Position numbers and translations under genes: made by a program. Shown piece after piece: positions 16,997 to 25,887 of a stretch of DNA of 64,000 nucleotides (positions are counted from its first letter, which is position 1; every line of letters starts with the position of its first letter). Where the stretch lies: assembly GCA_030696085.1 (NCBI GenBank), contig JAUYNL010000044.1, positions 1 to 64,000 of the forward strand, given 5' to 3'. This stretch comes from Luteolibacter sp. (GTDB taxonomy: Bacteria; Verrucomicrobiota; Verrucomicrobiia; Verrucomicrobiales; Akkermansiaceae). The notes under the pieces were generated by a model that was not told the DNA's origin, made no database searches, and saw nothing but the letters and a program-made list of their open reading frames with translations.

Positions 16997-18444
16997 TTTA
17001 CGGTGTTCTCAAGTTGTGGCAAAAGCATTTGTAGGTCCTCGCGGTCCACAACACGACCCGGATTGCGCTGATCCTGCTGTTTGACCCTGATCGGATTCAA
17101 ATACGGTATTAACAATCCCCGGGCGACAGATTCGCCCGAAACCCGCTCGCGCCAAGTATTGGGCAAGCCGAGAAAACTTGGTGTATGCACCAAACGATCT
17201 TGATAGTAAGCCGTGCGGTCCACCGCTATCACGAGACTAACATCAGGTACCTCTGCGACGACCGATGGCGAATGGGTATTGATGATGATCTGTCGAAGCG
17301 GGTTGTCGTCTCCGCAGGGTTCTTGTGTATCGACTGCAATTTCCTTCAGTAGAGCGATCATCGCAGGCAAGCGTTTGGGATGGATGCCGTTTTCGGGCTC
17401 CTCCAGGCAAATGACGCCAGTAACGAGCGGATCCTGTTCCAGAATCGCCAGTGCCAGGAAACGTAATGTTCCATCAGATAGACCACGAGCCGGCATCTCA
17501 TTGCCGGAGTGATCAGCTATCAGGATGCTATAAGCCCGCCGCACTGGATCGGGATCGACGCGAATCCCTCTCACATTCTCGATCAATTCCGTGAGGCGCT
17601 GGGCGATGCTATCACCTACAATTGGTCCCAACCCATCTGTTTGCATGAGCCGGTGCAAGGTGGCTGGCATGTGGCGTCCGTGAGAATCCATGATACTAGG
17701 TCCATTGAAATCATCCGGTGCCCGCAAGCTGGATGCTTCAAGCGCGAGAAAGCGCCAAGACTCCATTTCACGCTTCGCACAAAGTGCGGTTGGCGATTCC
17801 GTTGCGTTGGCGATGGAGAGAACTGTCCGTGGAAGATTGGAGGCGAGGTAGGGATATGGCTTGCCACTGCTGCCACCGTCCTGATGGCGTTGGATGACCG
17901 TCTTGCCTTCCTCCGTCTTGGTGGATATGAAGAAATCACGCCGTCCACCCTTAGGTTCCTGCTTCAAGCTGTATCGCCATGCTGTTGTATGCTCGAATGG
18001 CAATAGATTGGCGGCTTTTGACCATGGATGATAAGCTAGGTTCTCTTTGATAATTTCCAATCCGGACTCGCCGTTACCGGTCGCTCGTTCCATGAGCGAA
18101 AGCTCGTAAGTAAGGAATGTGAACGTGGCCCGCGCTTGTTGATTCAGATCGTCATAAGCGATCTTGGGCACAATCATATCCACCAAGAAGTCGATCCTTC
18201 TGGAACCCGAAGGATTGTCGAAGCAGAATATATGCGCGGGGTCGGACGACATTGCACCGTCCGCACGGATGGCCAGCGCGGCTTCCAGAAGTGTCTTCGA
18301 TGCGGTCAGGCTGAGAAACTGAATAGCGTCGAAAAGATTGGATTTTCCGGCACCATTCGGCCCGGCAATGCAGGTGAACTCGCTGAAATGCAGGTCCACA
18401 TCCCGCAGATTCTTGAAACCGTTGACTCTCAGGCGCGTGATCAT
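16993..18444 (-). CDS. AAA15-family (RecF/SMC-like) ATPase
   Basis: 483 aa from MITRLRVNGFKNLRDV; the longer frame upstream is out-of-frame DNA of the preceding ORF. Walker A is GPNGAGKS (residues 28-35). The ABC-like signature is RGLSDGTLRFLALAIL, Walker B is GVICLEEPENGIHP, and the switch His is in IINTHSPSVV, all near residues 335-420. The middle (about 60-300) is the variable insertion. The arrangement is that of AAA_15/AAA_21 ATPases found in OLD, Gabija, PARIS and related systems. It is coupled by ATGA overlaps to genes on both sides. Confidence 0.85.
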   Translation of the reverse strand: MITRLRVNGFKNLRDVDLHFSEFTCIAGPNGAGKSNLFDAIQFLSLTASKTLLEAALAIRADGAMSSDPAHIFCFDNPSGSRRIDFLVDMIVPKIAYDDLNQQARATFTFLTYELSLMERATGNGESGLEIIKENLAYHPWSKAANLLPFEHTTAWRYSLKQEPKGGRRDFFISTKTEEGKTVIQRHQDGGSSGKPYPYLASNLPRTVLSIANATESPTALCAKREMESWRFLALEASSLRAPDDFNGPSIMDSHGRHMPATLHRLMQTDGLGPIVGDSIAQRLTELIENVRGIRVDPDPVRRAYSILIADHSGNEMPARGLSDGTLRFLALAILEQDPLVTGVICLEEPENGIHPKRLPAMIALLKEIAVDTQEPCGDDNPLRQIIINTHSPSVVAEVPDVSLVIAVDRTAYYQDRLVHTPSFLGLPNTWRERVSGESVARGLLIPYLNPIRVKQQDQRNPGRVVDREDLQMLLPQLENTVK

Positions 18445-18641
18445 GATGAGGATTCTACAGAAATATCGAGACCCGGCAACCCCGCCACAATCCGATTCGT
18501 CTCCAACCCCAGCGTGACCACCCGCAGGAACATTTCCAGCGGATACTTGGCGTTGCCCATGGTCTCGGTGGCCCAGAGGTTGGCGTCGTTGGTGATGCCG
18601 CTGTCTCTGTCGGTGGTGAGGATCTTCTGAAGCGGGGTCAT
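18441..18641 (-). pseudogene. Fragment resembling the C-terminal tail of a type ISP enzyme
   Basis: 66 codons. The segment DRDSGITNDANLWATE followed by RVVTLGLETNRIVAGLP resembles from memory the C-terminal end of type ISP restriction-modification or related helicase-methylase proteins (pattern SGIVNDPNxW...RVVTVSxETxKIVxxLP). The parent is over 1000 aa, so if this is right nearly all of it is missing. The stop overlaps the ATPase start by four bases, which implies that the ATPase once followed a complete type ISP gene. An independent small protein remains possible. Confidence 0.45.
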
Positions 18642-18742
18642 GGAATGCAGGGAGGCTATCGAAACGGCGATGGAGTGGAAGAAATATCCTGTGGCCCTGC
18701 CGCCAAGACATCATGCGGTAACGCGGGAATCCGGCGTCTCGA

Positions 18743-18823
18743 CACCCGCTCGGCGCGCCGATGGTCTCCAGCGAGGGTGCCTGCGCCGCGTATTTCCGCT
18801 ACCGCAGGCACGCCGACCGCTGA
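18743..18823 (+). pseudogene. Displaced hypD 3' end, right copy
   Basis: Reads in-frame [20 protein letters not shown] then RRHADR and a TGA at 18821-18823, two bases before the hypE stop. It matches 15966-16027 at 58 of 62 bases. Since hypD and hypE converge, this was probably the original hypD terminus beside hypE. No start codon is present and it should not be translated. Confidence 0.85.
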
Positions 18824-18824
18824 C

Positions 18825-19817
18825 CTAACATATCCGCGGCAGTTGTTCGCCGCTGAGGCGGTCCACGATGCGTTCCGCGCCGATCACGCTGCGCTGGGTG
18901 ACCTGCCCGGCCGGGCCGGATTTCACCGATCCGATGATGACCGGAAGGCCGGCCGGCACCGTGCGGCTGAGGATTTCCAACGCCTGCTCCGCCTGCGCCT
19001 CGGGCAGGATGCAGACGAAGCGCCCCTCGTTGGCCACGTAGAGCGGGTCCAGCCCGAGGATTTCGCAGGCACCGCCGACCTCTTCGATGACCGGCACCTT
19101 GGCGGCATCGATTGCGAGTGCCAGGCCGGATGCCTCGGCCAGCTCGACCAGCGAGCTGGCGAGTCCGCCGCGCGTGAGGTCGCGCAGGCAGTGGATTTCC
19201 ATGCCGGCATCCAACAAGGCCCGCACCGGCGCAACGAGCGGTGCGCAGTCGCTCTCGATGTCGCTCTCAAAAGACAAGCCGGCGCGCGTGGCCATGATCG
19301 CCATGCCGTGGCGGCCGATGTCGCCGCTGAGGATGATCGTGTCGCCGGCACGCATGCCGGTCGGTGCGATGGTGAGATGAGTTTCGATCACGCCCACGCC
19401 GGAGGTGGTGACATAGAGCCCGTCGCCCTTGCCGCGCTCCACCACCTTGGTATCGCCGGCGACGATGGCGACACCTGCCGCATCGGCGGCGGCTTTCATC
19501 GAACGCACGATGGTTTCCAAGGTTTCGATAGAAAAACCCTCCTCCAGGATGAAGCCGGCGCTGATCCACAGCGGCCGCGCGCCGCACATGCAGAGATCAT
19601 TGACGGTGCCGTTGATGGCAATTTTACCGATGTCTCCGCCCGGAAAAAACAAGGGGCTCACCACATGCGAATCGGTGGTGAAAGCGAGACGGCCGCCGCC
19701 GGGAAACGCCAGCATCGCGGAGTCGTGCTGCGCATCCAGTACTGCGTTGGCGAATGCCGGGCGGAAGATCCGGTTGATCAGATCCTGGGTGAGGCGCCCG
19801 CCGCCGCCATGGCCCAT
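18825..19817 (-). CDS. hypE: Hydrogenase maturation protein HypE
   Basis: 330 aa from [14 protein letters not shown], the standard HypE opening; the open frame extends far upstream without homology. A PurM-like ATP-binding fold dehydrates the carbamoyl group on the terminal Cys to thiocyanate, donating CN to HypD. The protein ends LPRIC, with the reactive Cys last. [18 protein letters not shown] and [18 protein letters not shown] are recognisable. It is encoded opposite to the other hyp genes and therefore has its own promoter. Confidence 0.96.
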   Translation of the reverse strand: MGHGGGGRLTQDLINRIFRPAFANAVLDAQHDSAMLAFPGGGRLAFTTDSHVVSPLFFPGGDIGKIAINGTVNDLCMCGARPLWISAGFILEEGFSIETLETIVRSMKAAADAAGVAIVAGDTKVVERGKGDGLYVTTSGVGVIETHLTIAPTGMRAGDTIILSGDIGRHGMAIMATRAGLSFESDIESDCAPLVAPVRALLDAGMEIHCLRDLTRGGLASSLVELAEASGLALAIDAAKVPVIEEVGGACEILGLDPLYVANEGRFVCILPEAQAEQALEILSRTVPAGLPVIIGSVKSGPAGQVTQRSVIGAERIVDRLSGEQLPRIC

Positions 19818-19975
19818 GGTGATCTCCGTCTTGTGAAAAAACGGAACGGGGCAGGAGGAAAATGTCGATGCGGAAGCGCTGGTGGACACGCCTGCGGTGG
19901 ATAGCAGAAACCCTGCGGCGTTCCGAGGAAAAAGAGTCTTCGACAAGCGCGCAACGCGGTGCCCGCACGCACATC

Positions 19976-20521
19976 TCAGGTCGGCTGCTCGCCACGGGCC
20001 ATCACGACCTTGCCGGTGCGCACGGTCTCGATGATGTTGAACTGCGAGAACATCGCCACCGCGGCATCGATCTTCGGACTGTCGCCGTTGATCATGACGA
20101 TCATCGATGTGGGCGTGAGATCGACGGTTTTGCCGTTGAAGTGTTCGGCGATTTGCAGGGCCATCGAGCGCTCGGTGGGCGAGCACTGGATCTTGATGAG
20201 GATCATCTCCTTGGTCACCGAGTTTTCCGAGGTGTGCTCGAAGCAATGGATCACATCGATGAGCTTGCCCACCTGCATGATGATCTGGGAAAGGCCTTCC
20301 GGATCGCCGGAAACGCCGATGGTCATGCGTGAGAAGTTCGCGTTTCTGCCCTCGGAAACGACGAGCGAGTCGATGTTGAAACCACGGCGCGAGAACACCT
20401 GGCAGATGCGCATCAGCACGCCGGGTTGGTTGCTGACGAGGATGGACAGAGTGCTGGTGGGACCGCGGGTGATCAAGGGAGCTTCCACGGGCGTTTCGGA
20501 AGTCACGATTTGGTGGGACAT
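19976..20521 (-). CDS. ilvH: Acetolactate synthase small (regulatory) subunit
   Basis: 181 aa. The N-terminal ACT domain begins [28 protein letters not shown]-like ([18 protein letters not shown] here) and confers valine feedback on the catalytic subunit. The C-terminal half has the ALS_ss_C pattern around [20 protein letters not shown]. Second gene after ilvB, 50 bases downstream; the spacer contains an AT-rich repeat (TTCTAAATTTTAAATTCT). Together with ilvC at 30.2 kb it covers the first two common steps of branched-chain amino acid synthesis. Confidence 0.95.
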   Translation of the reverse strand: MSHQIVTSETPVEAPLITRGPTSTLSILVSNQPGVLMRICQVFSRRGFNIDSLVVSEGRNANFSRMTIGVSGDPEGLSQIIMQVGKLIDVIHCFEHTSENSVTKEMILIKIQCSPTERSMALQIAEHFNGKTVDLTPTSMIVMINGDSPKIDAAVAMFSQFNIIETVRTGKVVMARGEQPT

Positions 20522-20571
20522 GAGTCTGAAATTCTAAATTTTAAATTCTAAACCAAGAGAAGAGCGGCGGC

Positions 20572-22299
20572 TCACGTGGAACCGACGGGTTTTGCCATTT
20601 TCTGTTTGGGAGCCTCGGTGATCATGTCCTCCAGCGCCGCGCCGGCGGGGATCATGGGGAAGACGTTGTCGGTCTTCACGCACTCTGCGTGGATCAGGAA
20701 GGGGCCGTCATTGTAGGCGAGGGCTTTTTCCAACATGCGCGTCACGTCCGCCGGTCGCTTGATGTGGACGGACGGGATGCCGTATGCGTCTGCTAGTTTG
20801 CAGAAATCCGGGTTGCCGATGAGATCCACGCCGGAGGTGCGGTCATCGTAAAACAACTCCTGCCACTGGCGGACCATGCCGAGGTAGTGGTTGTTGAGCA
20901 CCACGATCTTGATGGGCAGCTTGTGGAGCGCCGCGGTGGCGAGCTCGAACAAGGTCATCTGGAATCCGCCGTCCCCGGAAATCGAGATGACTGTGCTGTC
21001 CGGGCAGGCGAACTGCGCACCGATGGCGGCCGGCATGCCGAAACCCATCGTTCCCGCGCCGCCGGAGGAGAGCCAGTGGTAGGACTCGTCGTTCTTGTAG
21101 AACTGCGCCGCCCACATCTGGTGCTGGCCCACGTCTGTGGCGACGATCGCCTTGCCGCCGGTGAGTTGATAGAGCTCGTCGATCACCTGCTGCATGCGCA
21201 GGCCGCCCTGCTTCTTGTAGGTGAGCGGGTATTTTTTCTTATAACCATCGAGTTTCGCCAGCCAGTCGCCGGTTTCCAGGGGGGCGACGCGCGGCAGGAT
21301 GGCGTTGATCGCGGCTTTCGCGTCGCCGACGATCTGCACGTCCGGCACGATCATCTTGCCCATTTCGGCGGGATCGATGTCGATGTGGATGATCGGGGCG
21401 TCCTTGCAGAACTTCGCGGGCTGGCCGATGATGCGGTCGTCGAAACGAGAGCCGATGTTGAGCAGCAGGTCGCACTCGACCATCGCCTTGTTGGCGTAGG
21501 CGGTGCCGTGCATGCCGAGCATGCCGAGCGAAAGCGGGTGGGTCTCCGGGAACACACCCTTGCCGAGCAGCGTGGTGGTGACGGGAGCCTTGAGTTTTTC
21601 CGCCAGCGCGAGCAGTTCCTTGTCGGCGCGGGAGATCATGCAGCCCTGGCCGGCGAGGATCACGGGTCGCCTGGCCTTGGAAATCAGGTCTGCGGCTTTC
21701 GTGGCGGCGCTTTCGTCGATTTCCATGCAGGATTCCGGATGGTAGCCGGGAATCTCGAAGGATTCGTTCAGATCACCGGTGAAGGGGCCTTGGGAAATGT
21801 TTTTCGGCACATCGATGAGCACCGGGCCGGGCCGGCCGGTGGTGGCGATGTGAAACGCCTCCCTCGCGATGCGGGGCAGGGAGTTGGTGTCCTTGCAAAG
21901 GTAGTTGTGCTTCACCACCGGAATGGTGATGCCGAAGATGTCGGCTTCCTGGAACGCGTCCTTGCCAAGCATCCAGGTCACGGTCTGGCCGCAGATCACG
22001 AGCATGGGCACGGAGTCCATCATCGCGGTCATCAGGCCGGTCACCGTATTGCCCGCACCCGGGCCGGATGTCACCAGCACCGCGGCCGGCCTGCCGGTGG
22101 CGCGGGCGTATCCATCCGCCATGTGCACCGCTCCCTGCTCGTGGCGGACCAGGATGAATTTCATCTTGGTCTTGACCGTTTCGAGTGCGTCGAAAATCGG
22201 AATCGCGGCACCGCCGGAATATCCGAAGATGTATTCGATGCCCAATTCATCAAGAGTCTTGATGAGTGCCTGTGCGCCGTCCATTTGCTCTTTGCTCAT
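20572..22299 (-). CDS. ilvB: Acetolactate synthase large subunit
   Basis: 575 aa from [15 protein letters not shown] ThDP enzyme that condenses pyruvate to acetolactate, or with 2-oxobutyrate to acetohydroxybutyrate. The catalytic Glu lies in [20 protein letters not shown], and the ThDP-binding motif [15 protein letters not shown] with a downstream NN ([15 protein letters not shown]) is clear. Three domains in the normal order. An upstream in-frame ATG (MCNSHPQQ) adds 17 non-conserved residues. It is divergent from asd across a 262-base gap. Confidence 0.97.
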   Translation of the reverse strand: MSKEQMDGAQALIKTLDELGIEYIFGYSGGAAIPIFDALETVKTKMKFILVRHEQGAVHMADGYARATGRPAAVLVTSGPGAGNTVTGLMTAMMDSVPMLVICGQTVTWMLGKDAFQEADIFGITIPVVKHNYLCKDTNSLPRIAREAFHIATTGRPGPVLIDVPKNISQGPFTGDLNESFEIPGYHPESCMEIDESAATKAADLISKARRPVILAGQGCMISRADKELLALAEKLKAPVTTTLLGKGVFPETHPLSLGMLGMHGTAYANKAMVECDLLLNIGSRFDDRIIGQPAKFCKDAPIIHIDIDPAEMGKMIVPDVQIVGDAKAAINAILPRVAPLETGDWLAKLDGYKKKYPLTYKKQGGLRMQQVIDELYQLTGGKAIVATDVGQHQMWAAQFYKNDESYHWLSSGGAGTMGFGMPAAIGAQFACPDSTVISISGDGGFQMTLFELATAALHKLPIKIVVLNNHYLGMVRQWQELFYDDRTSGVDLIGNPDFCKLADAYGIPSVHIKRPADVTRMLEKALAYNDGPFLIHAECVKTDNVFPMIPAGAALEDMITEAPKQKMAKPVGST

Positions 22300-22561
22300 A
22301 AAAATTGGCTGTTGCGGGTGTGAATTACACATATGACCGCGATGAGGCAATCAAAAATTAGCGATTATTGGGTCATTTCTTATTTTTTTAGATCCGAGTC
22401 ATCTGAAAATTGTCGTTTTTTGATCGAATCGCTCATTTCTGCGCCGGGATCTTCATGAAACCGCCGCCTTTCGAAGCGTTCATGCGGAATGAATAGGTTG
22501 CCAGCGGGCGACAAAGCGTTATTGTCCGCGCCCCGGTCTGGAAAAACCGGCCTTTTAAACC

Positions 22562-23560
22562 ATGAATCAACCTCATGTAGCGATTGTTGGCGCGACGGGT
22601 GCCGTCGGCGTGGAAATGCTCCTTTGCCTCGAACAGCGGAATTTTCCGCTCGGAAAGCTCAAACTCCTGGCTTCGTCGCGCTCCGCAGGCAAACGCATGA
22701 AATTCCGCGGGGAGGACCTCGTGGTCGAGGAGCTCACGCATGATTCGTTCAAGGACGTGGACATCGCCCTCTTCAGCGCGGGCGGCGGTATTTCCAAGGA
22801 ATTCGGCCCCTCCGCCGCCGCCGCCGGTGCCGTGGTGATCGATAATTCATCGGCCTTCCGGATGGATGCGGACGTGCCGCTAGTTGTCCCGGAAATCAAC
22901 CCGCAGGCCGCGCAAAACCATCCGCGCAATATCATCGCGAATCCAAACTGCACGACGATCATCTCGTTGATGGCGCTTTCGCCGTTGAACGAAAAGTTCG
23001 GTCTGAAGTCGATCATCGCCTCCAGTTACCAGGCGGTGTCCGGTTCCGGCGCACAAGGCATCATCGAGCTCGAAGAGCAGGTAAAGGCCATCGCCACCGG
23101 CCAGCCGTTCACGCCGAGCGTCTATCCGCGCCAGATCGCGTTCAACGTGATTCCGCAGGTGGACGCCTTCACCGAGAGCGGCTACACCAAGGAAGAACTC
23201 AAGATGCTCAACGAAGGCCGCAAGATCCTCGATCTGCCGGAGCTGAAAGTTTCCTGCACCTGTGTGCGCGTGCCGGTCTATCGCTCGCACTCGGTCTCCA
23301 TCACCGCCGTGTTCGACAAGCCTGTGGATGTGGAATCCGCGCGCGCCGCCTACGCCGGGAAACCCGGCATCCAGGTGATCGACGATCCGGCGAACAAAAT
23401 CTTCCCGGTGCCGCTCGATACCACCGGCAAGGACGACTGCCTCGTCGGCCGCATCCGCAAGAACCCGGTGCTCGAAAACGCACTCGACCTCTGGGTCGTC
23501 GGCGATCAGGTCCGCAAGGGAGCCGCGCTCAACGCCGTGCAAATCGCGGAGATCCTGTAG
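22562..23560 (+). CDS. asd: Aspartate-semialdehyde dehydrogenase
   Basis: 332 aa. Reduces aspartyl phosphate to aspartate semialdehyde for lysine, threonine, methionine and diaminopimelate. The NADP-binding start is VAIVGATGAVGVEML, and the catalytic Cys130 lies in NPNCTTI. The SSYQAVSGSGAQG segment and the substrate-binding CVRVPVYRSHS region are conserved. The upstream gap (22300-22561) is AT-rich around 22350-22410; no riboswitch or attenuator was recognised. hom, the next pathway enzyme, is at 53.6 kb. Confidence 0.97.
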   Translation: MNQPHVAIVGATGAVGVEMLLCLEQRNFPLGKLKLLASSRSAGKRMKFRGEDLVVEELTHDSFKDVDIALFSAGGGISKEFGPSAAAAGAVVIDNSSAFRMDADVPLVVPEINPQAAQNHPRNIIANPNCTTIISLMALSPLNEKFGLKSIIASSYQAVSGSGAQGIIELEEQVKAIATGQPFTPSVYPRQIAFNVIPQVDAFTESGYTKEELKMLNEGRKILDLPELKVSCTCVRVPVYRSHSVSITAVFDKPVDVESARAAYAGKPGIQVIDDPANKIFPVPLDTTGKDDCLVGRIRKNPVLENALDLWVVGDQVRKGAALNAVQIAEIL

Positions 23561-23648
23561 CACGGAGCTGAAAACGGAGAGTAAGGAGATGGAGCGTGCG
23601 AAGCACCTCTTCTCCAACTCTCCGCACTACGTTCCAAGCCCCAAGCAC

Positions 23649-24530
23649 ATGCCCCTCAAAGCCTACCTCGCCGCCAGCGCCGCTGAAGTGGATGCGGCGA
23701 TGGATGCGTTTTTGCCGAAGGCCAAGCAACGCCCGGCGGCCATTCATGAGGCCATGCGCTACGCGGTCTTCGCCGGTGGCAAGCGCCTGCGGCCGGTGCT
23801 CTGCCTCGCCGCCGCCGAAGCTTGCGGCGGCACGTTTTCCGCAGCCCTCGCTCCGGCCTGTGCGGTGGAGTTGATGCACACTTACTCGCTCGTTCACGAC
23901 GACCTGCCCGCCATGGACGATGACGACCTCCGCCGCGGTCGCCCCACCTGCCACAAGGTCTATGGCGAGGGCATGGCCGTGCTTTGCGGCGACGCCTTGC
24001 TCACCGAGGCATTCATCGTGCTCGCGAAAACCCCGGCCACGAAACGCTACGGCGTGCGCGAATACATCGCCGAACTCGCGGAAACCGGTGGCAGTAAAAA
24101 ACTCATTGGCGGCCAGGTGATGGATCTGGAAGGCGAAGGCAAAAAACTCACCAAGCGCGATCTCGTCCGCATCCACGAGGCGAAAACCGCCGCCCTGCTC
24201 ATCACATCGCTGCGCCTCGGCGCCATGAGCGCCAACGCCACTCCCGCGAAACTCGATGCGCTCACGAAATTCGGCCACAACCTCGGCCTCGCCTTCCAGA
24301 TCATCGACGACATCCTCGACGTCACCCAAAGCACTGCGGTGTTGGGCAAGACCGCCGGCAAGGATCAGGCCGTCGGAAAAGCCACCTATCCCGCTGTCAT
24401 CGGCCTTGCCGCCTCTCGTAAGGAAGCCGCCAAACTGACCCGCTCCGCAATGAAGTCCCTCAAGCCGTTCGGCAGAAAATCCATACGTCTTGAGGAAATT
24501 GCCAACCATTTGCTCCAACGTAAGTATTGA
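23649..24530 (+). CDS. ispA: Farnesyl/geranylgeranyl diphosphate synthase
   Basis: 293 aa from MPLKAYLAASAAEVD; an in-frame upstream ATG at 23589 has no homology. Elongates allylic diphosphates with isopentenyl diphosphate. The first Asp-rich motif is DDLPAMDDDDLRRG (with two residues between paired Asp, the short-chain bacterial type) and the second is IIDDILD, with GKRLRPVL near residue 40. Length and the first motif fit FPP/GGPP synthases. Product chain length is inferred. Confidence 0.93.
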   Translation: MPLKAYLAASAAEVDAAMDAFLPKAKQRPAAIHEAMRYAVFAGGKRLRPVLCLAAAEACGGTFSAALAPACAVELMHTYSLVHDDLPAMDDDDLRRGRPTCHKVYGEGMAVLCGDALLTEAFIVLAKTPATKRYGVREYIAELAETGGSKKLIGGQVMDLEGEGKKLTKRDLVRIHEAKTAALLITSLRLGAMSANATPAKLDALTKFGHNLGLAFQIIDDILDVTQSTAVLGKTAGKDQAVGKATYPAVIGLAASRKEAAKLTRSAMKSLKPFGRKSIRLEEIANHLLQRKY

Positions 24531-24576
24531 TCATCAATCAGATGCAAACTTTATGGAATGAGAATTGGAATTATTC

Positions 24577-24604
24577 TTGATTCCGCGCCGGCCCCGCCTA
24601 GCTT
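24577..24604 (+). promoter_or_regulatory. Putative promoter of the suf-associated Fur-like gene
   Basis: TTGATT (24577-24582), 16-base spacer, TAGCTT (24599-24604), nine bases before the ATG at 24614. It is one of the clearest examples of the short-leader promoter pattern in this window. Confidence 0.45.
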
Positions 24605-24613
24605 GCCGCCGCG

Positions 24614-25042
24614 ATGGTAAGCAAAACTCCAGATCAGCCAATTGTTGCAGAGATTCCCGAGGAAATCTCCGGGCTGCGCATGACGCGGCAGCGCCAGGAA
24701 ATCTACCGCATCCTCATCGAGCAGCGTGATCACCCTACCGCCAACGAGGTCTTCATGCGCGCCAAGGACCGCCTGCCGAATCTCTCGCTCGCCACGGTTT
24801 ACAACTGCCTCGAAGCGCTCGTGCAACACGGGATCATCCGCCAGGTCAATTTCGAGCGCGAATCCTCCCGCTACTGTCCGAATCTATCCGAACACGGGCA
24901 TTTTCACGACGCGGCGACCGGTGGCATCCACGATGTGGATTTCAAACCCGGTTTCAATCTGGCCGACGTGCTCGAACTCCCCCCCGGTGCCGTTATTCAC
25001 GACGTCGAAATCACCCTCCGCGGCAAACTCCCCAGCCCTTGA
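24614..25042 (+). CDS. Fur-like regulator heading the suf operon, no CxxC zinc motif
   Basis: 142 aa. The winged-helix half is clear: RMTRQRQEIYRILIEQRDHP, then ANEVFMRAKDRLPNLSLATV and YNCLEALVQHGII. The expected HHHxxCxxCG is replaced by HGHFHDAATGGIHDVDF, so structural Zn cysteines are absent while His residues remain. Irr-type and some PerR-like proteins also lack them. It lies 45 bases upstream of sufC on the same strand, so I infer that it senses iron or haem status and controls Fe-S assembly. The target operator was not identified. Confidence 0.8.
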   Translation: MVSKTPDQPIVAEIPEEISGLRMTRQRQEIYRILIEQRDHPTANEVFMRAKDRLPNLSLATVYNCLEALVQHGIIRQVNFERESSRYCPNLSEHGHFHDAATGGIHDVDFKPGFNLADVLELPPGAVIHDVEITLRGKLPSP

Positions 25043-25045
25043 ATC

Positions 25046-25072
25046 CATCATTCAATATTCAATATTCAAAGT
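25046..25072. repeat. AT-rich direct repeat upstream of sufC
   Basis: CATTCAATATTCAATATTCAAAG: the unit ATTCAAT is repeated in direct order between the regulator stop and sufC. Related words occur after ilvH (about 20529-20548) and inside the U32 gene (about 41171-41200 and 41327-41347). Confidence 0.45.
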
Positions 25073-25087
25073 TTTCTTCCCATCACC

Positions 25088-25840
25088 ATGAGCCTGCACA
25101 TCCAAGACCTCCACGCCACCCTCGAAGACGGAACCGAAATCCTCAAGGGCGTCACCCTCGACATCCCCCAAGGTGAAGTTCACGCCATCATGGGCCCTAA
25201 CGGATCTGGAAAATCGACGCTCTCCAAAGTCATCGCCGGCCACGAAGGCTACCTCGTCTCCGGCGGTACCGTCACCCTCGATGGCGGCGAAATCTTCGAC
25301 ATGTCCATCGACGAGCGCTCCCGCGCCGGCATCTTCCTGGCCTTCCAATACCCGTCCGAAGTCCCCGGCGTCTCCAACGCCAACTTCATCCGCGCCGCCC
25401 TCCAGGCCCGTCTGCCGAAGGGCGGGGAAATCGATGCCGTCACCTACTACAAGAATCTTTACGCGAAAATGGACCTGTTGGAAATGGACCGCAAGTTCAC
25501 CGCGCGCGCCGTCAACGAAGGCTTCTCCGGCGGTGAGAAAAAACGCAATGAGATCCTCCAGATGATGATGCTCGAACCGAAATACTGCATCCTCGACGAA
25601 ACCGACTCCGGCCTCGACATCGATGCCCTCAAGATCGTCGCCAAGGGCGTCAACGCCATGCGCTCGCCGGAGCGCGGCATGTTGCTCATCACCCACTACC
25701 AGCGCCTGCTCGACTACATCAAGCCCGACCGGGTCCACGTCATGGCGGAGGGCCGCATCGTCCGCTCCGGCGGACCGGAACTCGCCCTCGAACTCGAAAA
25801 ACACGGCTACGATTTCCTCAAGGAAACCGCCCTCGCCTGA
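25088..25840 (+). CDS. sufC: Fe-S cluster assembly ATPase SufC
   Basis: 250 aa ABC-type ATPase that powers the SufBCD scaffold. Walker [10 protein letters not shown] (about residues 35-43), the SufC-type signature [15 protein letters not shown], Walker [14 protein letters not shown] and the switch His in [12 protein letters not shown] are all present. [19 protein letters not shown] is typical of SufC. First structural gene of sufC-sufB-sufD; no sufS or sufE/U follows, so the cysteine desulfurase must be encoded elsewhere. Confidence 0.97.
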   Translation: MSLHIQDLHATLEDGTEILKGVTLDIPQGEVHAIMGPNGSGKSTLSKVIAGHEGYLVSGGTVTLDGGEIFDMSIDERSRAGIFLAFQYPSEVPGVSNANFIRAALQARLPKGGEIDAVTYYKNLYAKMDLLEMDRKFTARAVNEGFSGGEKKRNEILQMMMLEPKYCILDETDSGLDIDALKIVAKGVNAMRSPERGMLLITHYQRLLDYIKPDRVHVMAEGRIVRSGGPELALELEKHGYDFLKETALA

Positions 25841-25887
25841 TCCACTGTTTTCATCCCAGAAAACTGAACTCTAGCAAACTTCTTCCC

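Larger units (their letters stand above)
16028..18742. mobile_element. 2.7 kb insert at hypD 3' end (candidate defence island)
   Basis: The block lies between two diverged copies of the hypD 3' end, like att-site repeats created by integration into a gene terminus. Contents, all on the minus strand: a 66-codon tail resembling type ISP enzymes, an AAA15 ATPase, a DUF4276 protein and a truncated DUF5131 fragment. Composition looks less GC-rich than the flanking hyp genes by eye. No integrase or transposase gene is present, so the mobilising enzyme was lost or acted in trans, or the block arose by homologous recombination with a foreign hypD. Confidence 0.6.

Noticed and set aside
18445-18714. 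N-terminal extension of the AAA15 ATPase frame
   Set aside because: The residues are His/Arg/Gln-rich frame-shadow of the upstream 66-codon reading frame. The ATPase starts naturally at MITRLRVNG.
19818-20246. N-terminal extension of the hypE frame
   Set aside because: It overlaps ilvH on the same strand in another frame, and HypE proteins begin with the MGHGGGG-like sequence at 19817.
20887-22323. 478-codon ORF antisense to ilvB
   Set aside because: Typical GC-rich antisense frame full of His/Gly/Arg; ilvB on the other strand is certain.
22300-22561. Attenuator or riboswitch upstream of ilvB or asd
   Set aside because: No branched-chain leader peptide, lysine riboswitch core or convincing terminator/antiterminator pair could be drawn.
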